Origin: Pseudomonas fluorescens | GTDB taxonomy: Bacteria > Pseudomonadota > Gammaproteobacteria > Pseudomonadales > Pseudomonadaceae | Assembly: GCF_902497995.1 (NCBI RefSeq) | Contig: NZ_CABVII010000001.1 | Location: 310,001-374,000 of the forward strand | Length of the DNA stretch: 64,000 nucleotides | Reading direction: 5' to 3' | Shown here: positions 15,501 to 24,041 of the stretch, in pieces | How the letters are laid out: every line of letters begins with the position of its first letter | Position numbering within the stretch: the first letter of the stretch is position 1 | The notes under the pieces: generated by a model | The model's input: the letters and a program-made list of their open reading frames with translations, nothing else | What the model was told of the DNA's origin: nothing | Databases searched by the model: none | Translations under genes and position numbers: made by a program

Positions 15501-15652
15501 CTTCGCTTGATCGGTGTCGGGTAGCTTGATGGCTTGATGGCTTGATGTTCGCCAGCAAAACCGGCACCGACACCGTACCTGTCAACCACCACTTCCCGGC
15601 CTGGACTCAACGGACTACCAGCCCGCCGGTGTGTGGTGGGCAAGGCATTCCC

Positions 15653-16393
15653 ATGTTCGAAACCAGAGAAGTGCAGCGCTTCGCCGCCAATCCTGCCGGC
15701 CGCGACTTGGCCGTGGGCGACATTCACGGCCACTTCACCCGGCTGCAGGCTGCCCTGGAGGCTGCCGGATTCAACCCCTCCATCGACCGCCTGTTCAGCG
15801 TGGGCGACCTGGTCGACCGCGGGCCGCAATCACTGGACGTCGATGAATGGCTCCTGCGCAAGCCCTGGTTTCATGCAGTGCGGGGCAACCATGAGCAGAT
15901 GACCGTCGATTCGCACGCCGCCGGCCGCACCAGCGCTGAACGCGGCTTGCACTTTATCAATGGTGGTGCCTGGTTCTACGGCCTGTCGGGCGGCGAGCAG
16001 GCCTATTACGCGGGCATCCTCGCTGACTTGCCCTTGGTAATGGAGGTCGAAACGACGCAAGGCCTGATCGGAATCGTGCACGCGGATGTTCCACGGGGAA
16101 GCTGGGGGCAAATGACCCACTCGTTATCCGGCTCGGCGATGGAGGCCGAGCAAACAGCCACGACCCTGCAGTGGTCACGCCGGCGCATCACCGACAGCGA
16201 CCCCGGCGGCGTTTCTGGTGTGCGCGCTGTGGTTGTAGGTCATACCCCCCTGCCTCAGCCGGTCATCCTGGGCAATGTCTACCACATCGATACCGGCGGC
16301 TGGTTGCCGGAGCGGGGTCACTTCACCCTGCTGAATCTGCAAACGCTCGAATTCATCCCCGCGACACCACCAGGCCAAAGCCGGCACTGGTAA
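15653..16393 (+). CDS. PPP-type metallophosphatase (serine/threonine phosphatase-like)
   Basis: The 246-residue protein carries the metal-binding signatures of the calcineurin-like phosphoesterase family: GDIHGHF near residue 22, GDLVDRGP about 28 residues later, GNHE near 80, and GHTP near 200. It resembles bacterial PrpA/PrpE and lambda-type phosphatases that remove phosphate from protein Ser/Thr/Tyr or from dinucleotides. I place the start at MFETREVQRF; the open frame extends 37 codons upstream, but that part is of low quality and lacks a ribosome site. No operon partner is visible. Its physiological target is unknown. Confidence 0.75.
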   Translation: MFETREVQRFAANPAGRDLAVGDIHGHFTRLQAALEAAGFNPSIDRLFSVGDLVDRGPQSLDVDEWLLRKPWFHAVRGNHEQMTVDSHAAGRTSAERGLHFINGGAWFYGLSGGEQAYYAGILADLPLVMEVETTQGLIGIVHADVPRGSWGQMTHSLSGSAMEAEQTATTLQWSRRRITDSDPGGVSGVRAVVVGHTPLPQPVILGNVYHIDTGGWLPERGHFTLLNLQTLEFIPATPPGQSRHW

Positions 16394-16483
16394 CAGGTCC
16401 CGACGCACAAGTAGCGTCAAATGCCTTGCGGCCCCCATCCGCCGGGCACCGGCATGCAGCATTCCAACCCTGAGAGGAAGCCC

Positions 16484-17140
16484 CTACTTCGCGACATATT
16501 TCGTGCCGTGCGGATCATCAAGCTTCGCCTGCAACAACCCCCACTCGCGCAGAATGATCGAGTAAGGCACAAAGATACTCATCCTCTCGGCGGTATTGAC
16601 CCCGGGGTAGGCGCTCACATCGTTCAAGGTGGTGGAATAGAACCCGATATTAATGCCAACGACACTGCCGTCACTACCGACGACCGGCCCACCGGACATG
16701 CCCTTGATCAACGGGGCATCATGGATAGCGTACAGATCGCCGCTGTGTTCATCGGTATTGATAAAAGGCGTTGGATACACCTTGCCCTTACCGGTGGTGG
16801 TCATCATATAAGGACTTCCCCCCACGGCCGTGATGCGCTCGCCCACACGCGGTGCGCGCCAGGACGGGGAGCGGCCATTAGCCTTGTGCTGGAAGAAAAC
16901 CAAATCGCAACCTGTGCTGCAGCTGTGCTCCACGCTGGAGATCAACGGAGTGTGGCGGGTGGTGACGGCGTAGTCCTCGTTCCATTGTACCGCCGAGGCC
17001 ATATAGGCATACGGCAAAGGAAAGCCCGAGAAGACTAGAAAGTATAAATCGCTGGTAGCTCCCGAAAGATCGGGTTTAACGATGCCATTGCATCCTGCAG
17101 CTAGAACTCCTATTAGAAAGCACGCCATGATCCTGATCAT
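16484..17140 (-). CDS. Trypsin-like serine protease lipoprotein
   Basis: This 218-residue envelope protein has a lipoprotein signal peptide with lipobox LAAGC (Cys17). The mature part shows a trypsin-fold catalytic set: His63 in TTRHTPL, Asp79 in CDLVFF and Ser149 in KGMSGGPV, with a Cys pair at 74 and 78. The GMSGGPV motif is typical of DegP/HtrA-like and S1-family proteases. There is no PDZ domain, so it is shorter than HtrA proteins. It is likely anchored in the periplasm or outer membrane and may process or sense misfolded proteins. The neighbouring genes give no clue. Confidence 0.65.
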   Translation of the reverse strand: MIRIMACFLIGVLAAGCNGIVKPDLSGATSDLYFLVFSGFPLPYAYMASAVQWNEDYAVTTRHTPLISSVEHSCSTGCDLVFFQHKANGRSPSWRAPRVGERITAVGGSPYMMTTTGKGKVYPTPFINTDEHSGDLYAIHDAPLIKGMSGGPVVGSDGSVVGINIGFYSTTLNDVSAYPGVNTAERMSIFVPYSIILREWGLLQAKLDDPHGTKYVAK

Positions 17141-17420
17141 GATGTATCACCGACTTATAGGGAGGAGATGTTTTTTTGTCAGTTTTCTGTCGCCTCCCTG
17201 CGCACCGGGTCATAGGCCTGATTAGCCATTGATTTTACTGAACCAGCTGTTATTTATGGTTGACGCTTCAATAACGTGCACAACTGTTTTGCACTAATGT
17301 CAATCGCTTTTTGTTTCAACCGGACAGCGCAGATATCTGGCGTCAACACGCTGGCGATAATGAGAAGAGAAATAGAGCGCCTATATGTTTGGCTCCGAAT
17401 TTCTTTTATCGCCGCGCAAA

Positions 17421-17452
17421 CGAAAACGCCGCTCGAATGGGCGGCGTTTTCG
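17421..17452. terminator. Bidirectional hairpin
   Basis: Perfect 12-base arms CGAAAACGCCGC/GCGGCGTTTTCG with an eight-base loop. A/T runs at both stem feet make it suitable as a terminator in either direction, here mostly for the leftward cstA transcript. The space 17141-17420 holds no gene I can support; a 62-codon frame there lacks a ribosome site. Confidence 0.65.
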
Positions 17453-17468
17453 GTTTGCGCTTAAAAAC

Positions 17469-17492
17469 TGTAGGAGCAAGCTTGCTCCTACA
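17469..17492. repeat. Palindromic REP-like sequence
   Basis: A perfect 24-base palindrome (TGTAGGAGCAAG and its complement) lies four bases after the stop of the ybdD-like gene. It resembles the GTAGGAGC REP core found elsewhere in the window. Confidence 0.7.
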
Positions 17493-17495
17493 ACA

Positions 17496-17693
17496 TCAAC
17501 AGCACTTGGGCCCGCTCTTGCTACCGTAACGGGCTTCCTGACGTTCGCGGAAGAATAGCTCGTAGCTCATCACCGGTTTGTCCGGGTGTTTGTTTTGCAT
17601 ATGCTCGACGTAGTTGTCGTAGTCGGGCATGCCGACCATCAGGCGCGCGGCCTGACCGAGGTATTTACCGAGGCGACTCAGGTCATTGAACAT
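17496..17693 (-). CDS. YbdD/YjiX-family small protein
   Basis: The 65-residue protein contains [37 protein letters not shown], the hallmark of the YbdD/YjiX family (DUF466), which is nearly always encoded next to CstA-type pyruvate or peptide carriers. It probably associates with or modulates the carrier. The ATG at 17693 is preferred over one six codons earlier because a ribosome-like sequence and the close spacing (14 bases) to cstA favour it. The C-terminus ends in a Cys pair. Confidence 0.85.
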   Translation of the reverse strand: MFNDLSRLGKYLGQAARLMVGMPDYDNYVEHMQNKHPDKPVMSYELFFRERQEARYGSKSGPKCC

Positions 17694-17707
17694 GCTGCAA
17701 TCCTCGA

Positions 17708-19765
17708 TCAAGCATCCGGCAGGGCCTGGAACGGTGCTTCTTTATCCGTACGTTCCTTGGTGCCCCAGGCGGCAATGCCGACCTTGAGTGCAAAGAACAG
17801 GATGCTGAAGACCACGAACAGGAACAGCGCCGTCAGCGTTGCGTTGGTGTAGGCGTTGTAGATCACGTGCTGCATCTGCTCAATGCTCTTGGCCGGTGCC
17901 AGCACTTGACCGTTGGCCAGGGCATCGCTGTATTTCTTCGCCAGCGCGAGGAAGCCGATCGCCGGGTTGGCGTCGAACAGCTTGATGAAGCTGGCGGTGG
18001 TGGTACAGATCAGCAGCCAGACCGCTGGCAGCAGGGTGACCCAGACGTAGCGCTGGCGCTTCATCTTGATCAGGACCACAGTCGCCAGCATCAGCGCGAT
18101 CCCGGCCAGCATCTGGTTGGAGATGCCGAACAGCGGCCACAAGGTGTTGATGCCGCCCAGCGGATCGATCACCCCTTGGTACAGCAGGTAACCCCACATG
18201 GCTACGCAACCGGCGGTGGCGATCAGGTTGGCGGTCCAGGACTCGGTGCGTTTCAGCGCCGGTACGAAGGAGCCGAGCAAGTCCTGCAGCATGAAGCGTC
18301 CGGCACGGGTACCGGCGTCTACCGCGGTGAGGATGAACAATGCTTCGAACAGGATCGCGAAGTGGTACCAGAACGCCATGGTGTTTTCACCCGGCAGGAG
18401 ACTGTGCAGGATCTGCGCGATACCGACCGCCAGGGTCGGCGCACCGCCGGCACGGGCCAGGATGGTGGTTTCACCGATGTCCCTGGCCACCGCTTGCAGC
18501 GCTTCCGGGGTAATGGCGAAGCCCCAGCTGCTGACGGTCTGAGCGACCGAAACGGCATCAGACCCGACAATTGCCGCCGGGCTGTTCATGGCGAAGTACA
18601 CACCCGGCTCGATCACCGAAGCGGCAACCATCGCCATGATGGCCACGAAGGACTCCATCAGCATGCCGCCGTAACCGATGTAACGGGCATGGCCTTCGCT
18701 GGCCAGCAACTTGGGCGTGGTGCCCGAAGCGATCAGCGCATGGAAACCCGAGACCGCGCCACAGGCGATGGTGATGAACAGGAACGGGAACAGACCACCC
18801 TTCCACACAGGTCCCGTGCCGTCGATGAACTGGGTCAGTGCCGGCATTTTCAGCTCAGGCATGGTGACCAGGATACCGATCGCCAGGGCGAGGATGGTGC
18901 CGATCTTGAGGAAGGTCGACAGGTAGTCACGGGGTGCCAGGATCAGCCATACCGGCAACACCGCAGCGACGAAACCGTAGCCGATCAGCATCCAGGTGAT
19001 CTGTACGCCGGTGAAACTGAAGGCTTTGGCCCAGACCGGATCAGCGGCAATCTGCCCACCGAGCCAGATCGAACCGAGCAGCAACGCCACACCAATCACC
19101 GAGATTTCACCAATACGGCCCGGACGGATGTAACGCATGTAGATGCCCATGAACATCGCGATCGGGATGGTCGCCATCACCGTGAACATGCCCCACGGGC
19201 TTTCGGCCAGGGCCTTGACCACGATCAGCGCCAGCACTGCGAGGATGATGATCATGATCAGGAAGCAGCCAAACAAGGCGATGGTCCCGGGAATGCGGCC
19301 CATTTCTTCGCGGACCATGTCGCCCAGGGAACGGCCATTGCGGCGGGTGGACAGGAACAGGACCATGAAATCCTGAACCGCGCCAGCCAACACCACCCCG
19401 GCAATCAGCCACAGTGTGCCGGGCAGGTAGCCCATTTGCGCCGCCAACACCGGACCGACCAGCGGCCCTGCGCCAGCAATGGCCGCGAAGTGGTGACCGA
19501 AGAGCACGTGTTTGTTGGTCGGCACGAAGTCCAGACCATCATTGTTGAGCACGGCGGGCGTCGCTCGATTGGGATCGAGCTGCATCACCTTATTCGCGAT
19601 GAACAGGCTGTAGTAGCGGTATGCGACGAGGTAGATAGCGACTGCTGCGACGACGATCCACATGGCGTTGATGGCTTCGCCGCGGCGCAGGGCCACGACA
19701 CTCAGCGCGAACGCTCCCAGGACAGCCACGGCAAACCAGGCGAGGTGTTTAGCCAGACGGGGCAT
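17708..19765 (-). CDS. cstA: CstA-family carbon starvation protein (pyruvate/peptide carrier)
   Basis: This 685-residue integral membrane protein belongs to the CstA family, which imports pyruvate and has been linked to peptide use during carbon limitation. Conserved blocks include [22 protein letters not shown], the signature [35 protein letters not shown], and long runs of helices giving about 16-18 membrane segments. The start MPRLAKHL follows GGAGACACACT; the longer frame upstream is leader. It forms an operon with the ybdD-like gene and is divergent from a Cache-domain sensor kinase, which may control it. Pseudomonads often carry more than one CstA paralogue, so the exact role is not certain. 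Confidence 0.9.
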   Translation of the reverse strand: MPRLAKHLAWFAVAVLGAFALSVVALRRGEAINAMWIVVAAVAIYLVAYRYYSLFIANKVMQLDPNRATPAVLNNDGLDFVPTNKHVLFGHHFAAIAGAGPLVGPVLAAQMGYLPGTLWLIAGVVLAGAVQDFMVLFLSTRRNGRSLGDMVREEMGRIPGTIALFGCFLIMIIILAVLALIVVKALAESPWGMFTVMATIPIAMFMGIYMRYIRPGRIGEISVIGVALLLGSIWLGGQIAADPVWAKAFSFTGVQITWMLIGYGFVAAVLPVWLILAPRDYLSTFLKIGTILALAIGILVTMPELKMPALTQFIDGTGPVWKGGLFPFLFITIACGAVSGFHALIASGTTPKLLASEGHARYIGYGGMLMESFVAIMAMVAASVIEPGVYFAMNSPAAIVGSDAVSVAQTVSSWGFAITPEALQAVARDIGETTILARAGGAPTLAVGIAQILHSLLPGENTMAFWYHFAILFEALFILTAVDAGTRAGRFMLQDLLGSFVPALKRTESWTANLIATAGCVAMWGYLLYQGVIDPLGGINTLWPLFGISNQMLAGIALMLATVVLIKMKRQRYVWVTLLPAVWLLICTTTASFIKLFDANPAIGFLALAKKYSDALANGQVLAPAKSIEQMQHVIYNAYTNATLTALFLFVVFSILFFALKVGIAAWGTKERTDKEAPFQALPDA

Positions 19766-19945
19766 AGTGTGTCTCCTGCCGACAGCCAGTGAACTGCGGC
19801 GGTAATTTTTATAATTGTGTCCGCTGAGCGGAGCTGGCCCAATATCCGCGCATGGCGTCCACAAATAAATCCGCGTTACTACGTACGCGCCCTCTACGTA
19901 GTTCTACGTAGGCACCCCGATCTGTCGGTTGAAACACAACCCCTG

Positions 19946-20038
19946 TAGGAGCGGGCTTGCTCGCGAATGCGGTACATCAGACGACATCGATTTTGAATGA
20001 CAGATTGCATTCGCGAGCAAGCCCGCTCCCACAGGGGG
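19946..20038. repeat. Inverted REP pair between cstA and sensor kinase
   Basis: A REP (TAGGAGCGGGCTTGCTCGCGAAT) and its inverted partner bracket about 45 bases, making a large hairpin in the divergent region. The rest of the 400-base space (19766-20162) includes AT-rich sequence near 19800 and the repeated CTACGTA around 19879-19905, but no gene. Confidence 0.75.
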
Positions 20039-20162
20039 TTTGCATTTCAACCGACCCAGATCCCGGCAGCAGGTCATTCCGTCCACCACCGCTACTGGCC
20101 GCGCACCTCTTTGGCATATCATGCCGGGCCATCGCCCTCCTTCGGCCCGGTCAGGAGCCCAG

Positions 20163-21530
20163 ATGCAGCTCAAACACAAAATCGTCGCGCTCGGTATCCT
20201 GCCGCTGGTATTGGCCATCGCCGTCATCTGCGCGCTGGTGATTTCCCTGAACCGTCAACTGGGCGATCAACAGGCACAGCTGATCGAAGACAGCATTCTG
20301 GCCAGCAAGCGCGCCGAGCTGAAAAACTACGTCGACATGGCGCAAAGCCTGATCGCCCCGCTGTACGACGACGGCCATGGTGACGCGCGCGCCCAGCAAC
20401 AAGTGCTGGAAGAGCTGCGCAAGCTCAGCTTCGGCGTCAATGGCTATTTCTTCGTCTACGACCGCGAGGGTCGCAGCCTGATGCACGCGCGGCAGTCGGA
20501 CCTGGTCGGCAAGGATTTGTGGGACATGAAAGACCCCCACGGCCTGCCGGTGATCCAGGCGTTGCTCGACACTGCGCAATCGGGCGAAGGCTTCCAACGG
20601 TACGCCTGGAACAAACCCTCCTCCGGTCAGGTGACCGACAAGCTCGCCTATGTGGTGATGCTGGATCGTTGGGGCTGGATGCTCGGCACCGGTATCTACC
20701 TGGAAGACGTGGAACGCGCCACCCGGCAGGCCCGTGACGAAGTGGCCATGGGCATCCGCAAAACCATGCTGGCGATTGCCGCCGTGGCGCTGGTGGCGGT
20801 GTTGTTCGTGTTCGCCAGCGGCATGACGCTGAACGTCAGCGAGCATCGTCTGGCCGACAAAAAACTGCAGCGCCTGACCCAGCGCATCGTCAGCCTGCAG
20901 GAGGAGGAGCGCAGCCGGGTTTCCCGTGAGCTGCACGACGGCATCAGCCAGGTCCTGGTCTCGATCAAGTTCCAGTTCGAACTGGCCAGCCATGTGCTGG
21001 AGAATGGCCAGGGGCAAGCCAAGGGCCTGGGCATTCTAAGAGAAGCCACGCAACGCCTGGGGGATGCGATTGGCGAGGTTCGCAGCCTGTCCCACGACCT
21101 GCGCTCATCCTTGCTCGACACCCTGGGCCTGCCGGCGGCGATCGGCCAACTGGCTGCCGAATTCGAGCAGCGCAGCGGCCTGGTGGTGACCTACGACGAC
21201 AATGAATTCGCCTGCGACCTGGTCGATGGCGCCGCGGTCTCGCTGTTTCGCATCGTGCAGGAAGGCCTGACCAATATCGAGCGCCACGCCCGGGCCAGGA
21301 ATGTTTCCATTACCCTGCACGGCTCTGAAGACTGTGTACGCCTGACGGTGGTCGATGATGGTATCGGCTTCAACGTCGCCCAGGTCGAACGTCGTCACGC
21401 CGGCATCGGTCTGCGTAATATCCGCGAACGCGTCGAACATTTCGGCGGCCAATTCGCCCTGACTTCGATGCCGGGAAGAAGTGAACTGGACGTACTGCTG
21501 CCGATGAAAATGCCCGGCACACAACGCTGA
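20163..21530 (+). CDS. Sensor histidine kinase with Cache domain (NarX/HisKA_3 type)
   Basis: The 455-residue membrane kinase has a first membrane helix (about residues 9-29), a periplasmic single Cache domain (about 35-190; GVNGYFFVYDREGRSLMHA, WGWMLGTGIYLEDVE), a second helix (about 203-222), and a HisKA_3 dimerisation domain with the phosphorylated His in RVSRELHDGISQ near residue 260. It ends with a HATPase domain (VQEGLTNIERHARA, VVDDGIGFN, GIGLRNIRERVE). sCache domains usually bind small organic acids. It is followed 32 bases later by its response regulator and is divergent from cstA, so the pair may sense a carboxylate such as pyruvate; that is inference. Confidence 0.85.
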   Translation: MQLKHKIVALGILPLVLAIAVICALVISLNRQLGDQQAQLIEDSILASKRAELKNYVDMAQSLIAPLYDDGHGDARAQQQVLEELRKLSFGVNGYFFVYDREGRSLMHARQSDLVGKDLWDMKDPHGLPVIQALLDTAQSGEGFQRYAWNKPSSGQVTDKLAYVVMLDRWGWMLGTGIYLEDVERATRQARDEVAMGIRKTMLAIAAVALVAVLFVFASGMTLNVSEHRLADKKLQRLTQRIVSLQEEERSRVSRELHDGISQVLVSIKFQFELASHVLENGQGQAKGLGILREATQRLGDAIGEVRSLSHDLRSSLLDTLGLPAAIGQLAAEFEQRSGLVVTYDDNEFACDLVDGAAVSLFRIVQEGLTNIERHARARNVSITLHGSEDCVRLTVVDDGIGFNVAQVERRHAGIGLRNIRERVEHFGGQFALTSMPGRSELDVLLPMKMPGTQR

Positions 21531-21562
21531 GTCGTCCCCAACAACAAGAGTGAATGCCTGCA

Positions 21563-22195
21563 ATGAACCTGCCCTACCCGATCCGCGTCGCCCTGGTCGA
21601 CGATCACTCCCTGGTCCGCGACGGCATCAAAGCGCTGCTGGCGGTGATGGCGCCCCTGGAAGTGGTGGGCGAAGCCGAGAATGGCGCGGATGCCATTGAA
21701 ATGGTCGGCCGCTGCAAGCCGGACCTGTTGCTGGTCGACATCAGCCTCAAGGACATGAACGGGCTGGAACTGACCCGGGTGCTGCGCAGCCAATACCCGT
21801 CGCTCAAGGTGCTGGTGCTGAGCATGTACGACAATAACGAATACGTGAGCGAGTCCGTCCGCGCCGGGGCCAGCGGCTATGTGCTGAAGAACTCGCCGTC
21901 CCGGGAAATCATTGCGGCAATCGAAGCCATCGCCAGTGGCGGCACCTTCTACAGTGCCGAAATCGCCCAGCGGCTGATTGCCGATAAAAGCATCGACAAC
22001 GAACTGACACCCCGCGAGAGCCAAGTGCTGTACAAAATGACCCAAGGGTTGAACAACAAGGAAATGGCCCGGGAACTGGATATCAGTGTGCGCACCGTGG
22101 AAACCCATCGCCTGAGCATCCGCCGCAAACTCAACATCGACAAACCGGCGGCGCTGGTCAAATACGCGATCGATCACGGGATTATTTCGCGCTAG
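21563..22195 (+). CDS. NarL/LuxR-type response regulator
   Basis: The 210-residue protein has a receiver domain with acidic pocket VDDHSLVRDG, phosphorylated Asp in LLLVDISLKDM, Thr/Ser and Lys further on (VLSMYD, YVLKNS), and a LuxR-type helix-turn-helix at the C-terminus (LTPRESQVLYKMTQGLNNKEMARELDISVRTVETHRLSIRRKL). It pairs with the upstream kinase in one operon. Two starts are possible, 21554 and 21563; I chose the second because the spacing from AAGAG is better. Targets probably include the divergent cstA operon, which is inference from layout. Confidence 0.85.
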   Translation: MNLPYPIRVALVDDHSLVRDGIKALLAVMAPLEVVGEAENGADAIEMVGRCKPDLLLVDISLKDMNGLELTRVLRSQYPSLKVLVLSMYDNNEYVSESVRAGASGYVLKNSPSREIIAAIEAIASGGTFYSAEIAQRLIADKSIDNELTPRESQVLYKMTQGLNNKEMARELDISVRTVETHRLSIRRKLNIDKPAALVKYAIDHGIISR

Positions 22196-22235
22196 AAGGT
22201 CTCGACGCAAAACCCGGCCTCACCAGCTAATGAGA

Positions 22236-22475
22236 TCCCTGTGGGAGCCTGCTCGCGAAAGCGGTCTTCCAGCCAATAGGGCCGTCGCCTGACACGCCGC
22301 CATCGCGGGCAAGTCGGGACGCCGCACCGCCGCTCCCACAGTAACCCCCGCCGTACGTCGATTGGGTGTTCGCCAAAGATCCCTGTGGGAGCGGGCTTGC
22401 CCGCGATAGCGATATTCCAGCCAATAAACCTGTCGCCTGACACCCCGCTTTCGCGAGCCTGCCCCCTTTTTTAAA
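22236..22475. repeat. Cluster of REP elements
   Basis: At least four REP cores of the GTGGGAGC..GCTCGCGA type, some degenerate, are arranged as two inverted pairs with a conserved inner segment (CCAGCCAATA..CTGTCGCCTGACA). They fill the 375 bases between the response regulator and the next operon. Confidence 0.75.
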
Positions 22476-22517
22476 CCGTCCGACCAGAAACTCATTCGTG
22501 GGACTTGTGCTTCCGGT

Positions 22518-22531
22518 ATTATGGTATACCA
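22518..22531 (+). promoter_or_regulatory. GntR-type operator copy 1, before the DUF1185 operon
   Basis: ATTATGGTATACCA contains the perfect palindrome TGGTATACCA and ends 40 bases before the first start codon of the catabolic operon. Five other copies occur in the window, each before a gene of the proposed regulon. Confidence 0.75.
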
Positions 22532-22571
22532 TCAGACGCACAGACACCCAAAACCTCCTACGGAGCAGCTC

Positions 22572-23162
22572 ATGAGTTTCGAAATCCGCAAGATCGTCAG
22601 CTACGTCGAAGAAACCTTCATCGAAGGCGGCAAGGCCGCTGACAAACCGGTGACCATGGTCGGCCTGGCCGTCGTCATGAAGAACCCTTGGGTGGGCAAC
22701 GGTTTTGTCGAAGACCTGAAACCACAGATCCGCGAGAACTGCTCCGACCTCGGCGCACTGATGGTTGAACGCCTGGTGGGCATCATCGGCGGCGCCGAGA
22801 AGATCGAGGCTTATGGCAAGGCGGCCGTGGTCGGCGCCGACGGTGAAATCGAGCACGCCTCCGCCGTCATCCACACCCTGCGCTTTGGCAACCATTACCG
22901 CGAAGCCGTGAAAGCCAAGAGCTACCTGAGCTTCACCAACAAGCGCGGCGGTCCGGGCACTTCGATCCAGATTCCGATGATGCACAAGGACGACGAAGGC
23001 CTGCGTTCGCACTACATCACCCTGGAAATGAAAATCGAAGATGCACCGCGCGCCGACGAAATCGTCGTGGTCCTGGGTTGCGCCGACGGCGGCCGCCTGC
23101 ACCCACGCATCGGCAACCGTTACATCGACCTGGAAGAACTGGCGGCCGAAAAAGCCCAGTAA
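22572..23162 (+). CDS. Amino acid synthesis (DUF1185) family protein
   Basis: The 196-residue protein belongs to the family named after a possible role in amino acid synthesis (PF06684, DUF1185). Its true reaction is not known to me. Conserved-looking segments are VGLAVVMKNPWVGNGFVEDL, GGAEKIEAYGKAAVVGADGEIEHASAVIH, and MHKDDEGLRSHYITLEM. It follows the first GntR-type operator and GGAGCAGCTC, and starts an operon with an alpha/beta hydrolase, aldehyde dehydrogenase and flavin reductase, so a role in breaking down a nitrogen compound is more likely than biosynthesis. The fold and family are recognised from sequence pattern alone. Confidence 0.7.
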   Translation: MSFEIRKIVSYVEETFIEGGKAADKPVTMVGLAVVMKNPWVGNGFVEDLKPQIRENCSDLGALMVERLVGIIGGAEKIEAYGKAAVVGADGEIEHASAVIHTLRFGNHYREAVKAKSYLSFTNKRGGPGTSIQIPMMHKDDEGLRSHYITLEMKIEDAPRADEIVVVLGCADGGRLHPRIGNRYIDLEELAAEKAQ

Positions 23163-23207
23163 TCCCGGTCAGCCTAACTACAACAAAAAGGCATGCAGGA
23201 GCGCTCC

Positions 23208-24041
23208 ATGATTCGGCTCACCGCTGAACGCACCCCGGCTGGCACCAGTTACCTGGCGACCGGCCAAGGCCAGCCCGTGGTCTTGATCCACGGCGTGGGC
23301 CTGAACAAAGAAATGTGGGGCGGCCAAGTCGTTGGCCTGGCCACTAAATACCGCGTGATCGCCTACGACATGCTCGGCCATGGCGCCAGCCCGCGTCCGG
23401 CCAGCGGCACGCCGCTGCTCGGCTATGCCGACCAGTTGCTGGAGCTGCTCGATCACCTGCAGTTGCCCCAGGCGACGGTGATCGGCTTTTCCATGGGCGG
23501 ACTGGTAGCGCGGGCGTTTGCCTTGCACTACCCGCAACGCTTGCAAGGCCTGGTGGTGCTCAACAGCGTGTTCAATCGCAGCGCCGAACAGCGTGCCGGC
23601 GTCATCGCCCGCACTGCCCAGGCGGCCGAGCACGGTCCGGATGCCAACGCCGAAGCCGCGCTGTCGCGCTGGTTCAGCCGCGAATACCAGGCGGCCAACC
23701 CGGCGCAGATTGCCGCGCTGCGCCAGACCCTGGCCGGGAACGACCCGCAGGGTTACCTGACCACTTATGAGCTGTTCGCGACCCAGGACATGTACCGCGC
23801 CGAGGATCTGGCGAGCATCCAGGTACCGACCCTGGTCGCCACCGGCGAACTTGATCCGGGCTCGACGCCGCAAATGGCCCAGCAATTGGCCGAGCGAATT
23901 CCCGGTGCCACGGTTGCCGTGCTCGCCGAGCAGCGGCATATGATGCCCGTAGAATCGCCGCGCCTGGTCAACCAGCTGTTGCTGGAATTTCTCGACAACG
24001 CGCACGCCCGACAAAACCAGATAAAGGGGATCGTTGCATGA
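23208..24041 (+). CDS. Alpha/beta hydrolase
   Basis: This 277-residue cytosolic enzyme has the fold signatures of the alpha/beta hydrolase family: oxyanion-hole HGVGLNKEMW near residue 28, nucleophile elbow GFSMGG (Ser near 94), acid residue near VATGELDPGS, and catalytic His in AEQRHMMPVE. It resembles enol-lactone hydrolases and RutD-like aminoacrylate hydrolases. The start is placed at MIRLTAERT, after GCAGGAGCGCTCC. The stop overlaps the ATG of the aldehyde dehydrogenase (ATGA). In this operon it could open a lactone or lactam, or cleave a C-C or C-N bond; the substrate is unknown. Confidence 0.8.
   Translation: MIRLTAERTPAGTSYLATGQGQPVVLIHGVGLNKEMWGGQVVGLATKYRVIAYDMLGHGASPRPASGTPLLGYADQLLELLDHLQLPQATVIGFSMGGLVARAFALHYPQRLQGLVVLNSVFNRSAEQRAGVIARTAQAAEHGPDANAEAALSRWFSREYQAANPAQIAALRQTLAGNDPQGYLTTYELFATQDMYRAEDLASIQVPTLVATGELDPGSTPQMAQQLAERIPGATVAVLAEQRHMMPVESPRLVNQLLLEFLDNAHARQNQIKGIVA

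Noticed and set aside
17867..19792. 641-codon plus-strand frame opposite cstA
   Set aside because: It is the antisense shadow of a GC-rich gene: Gln/His/Asp/Arg-rich, no domain, and cstA on the other strand is certain.
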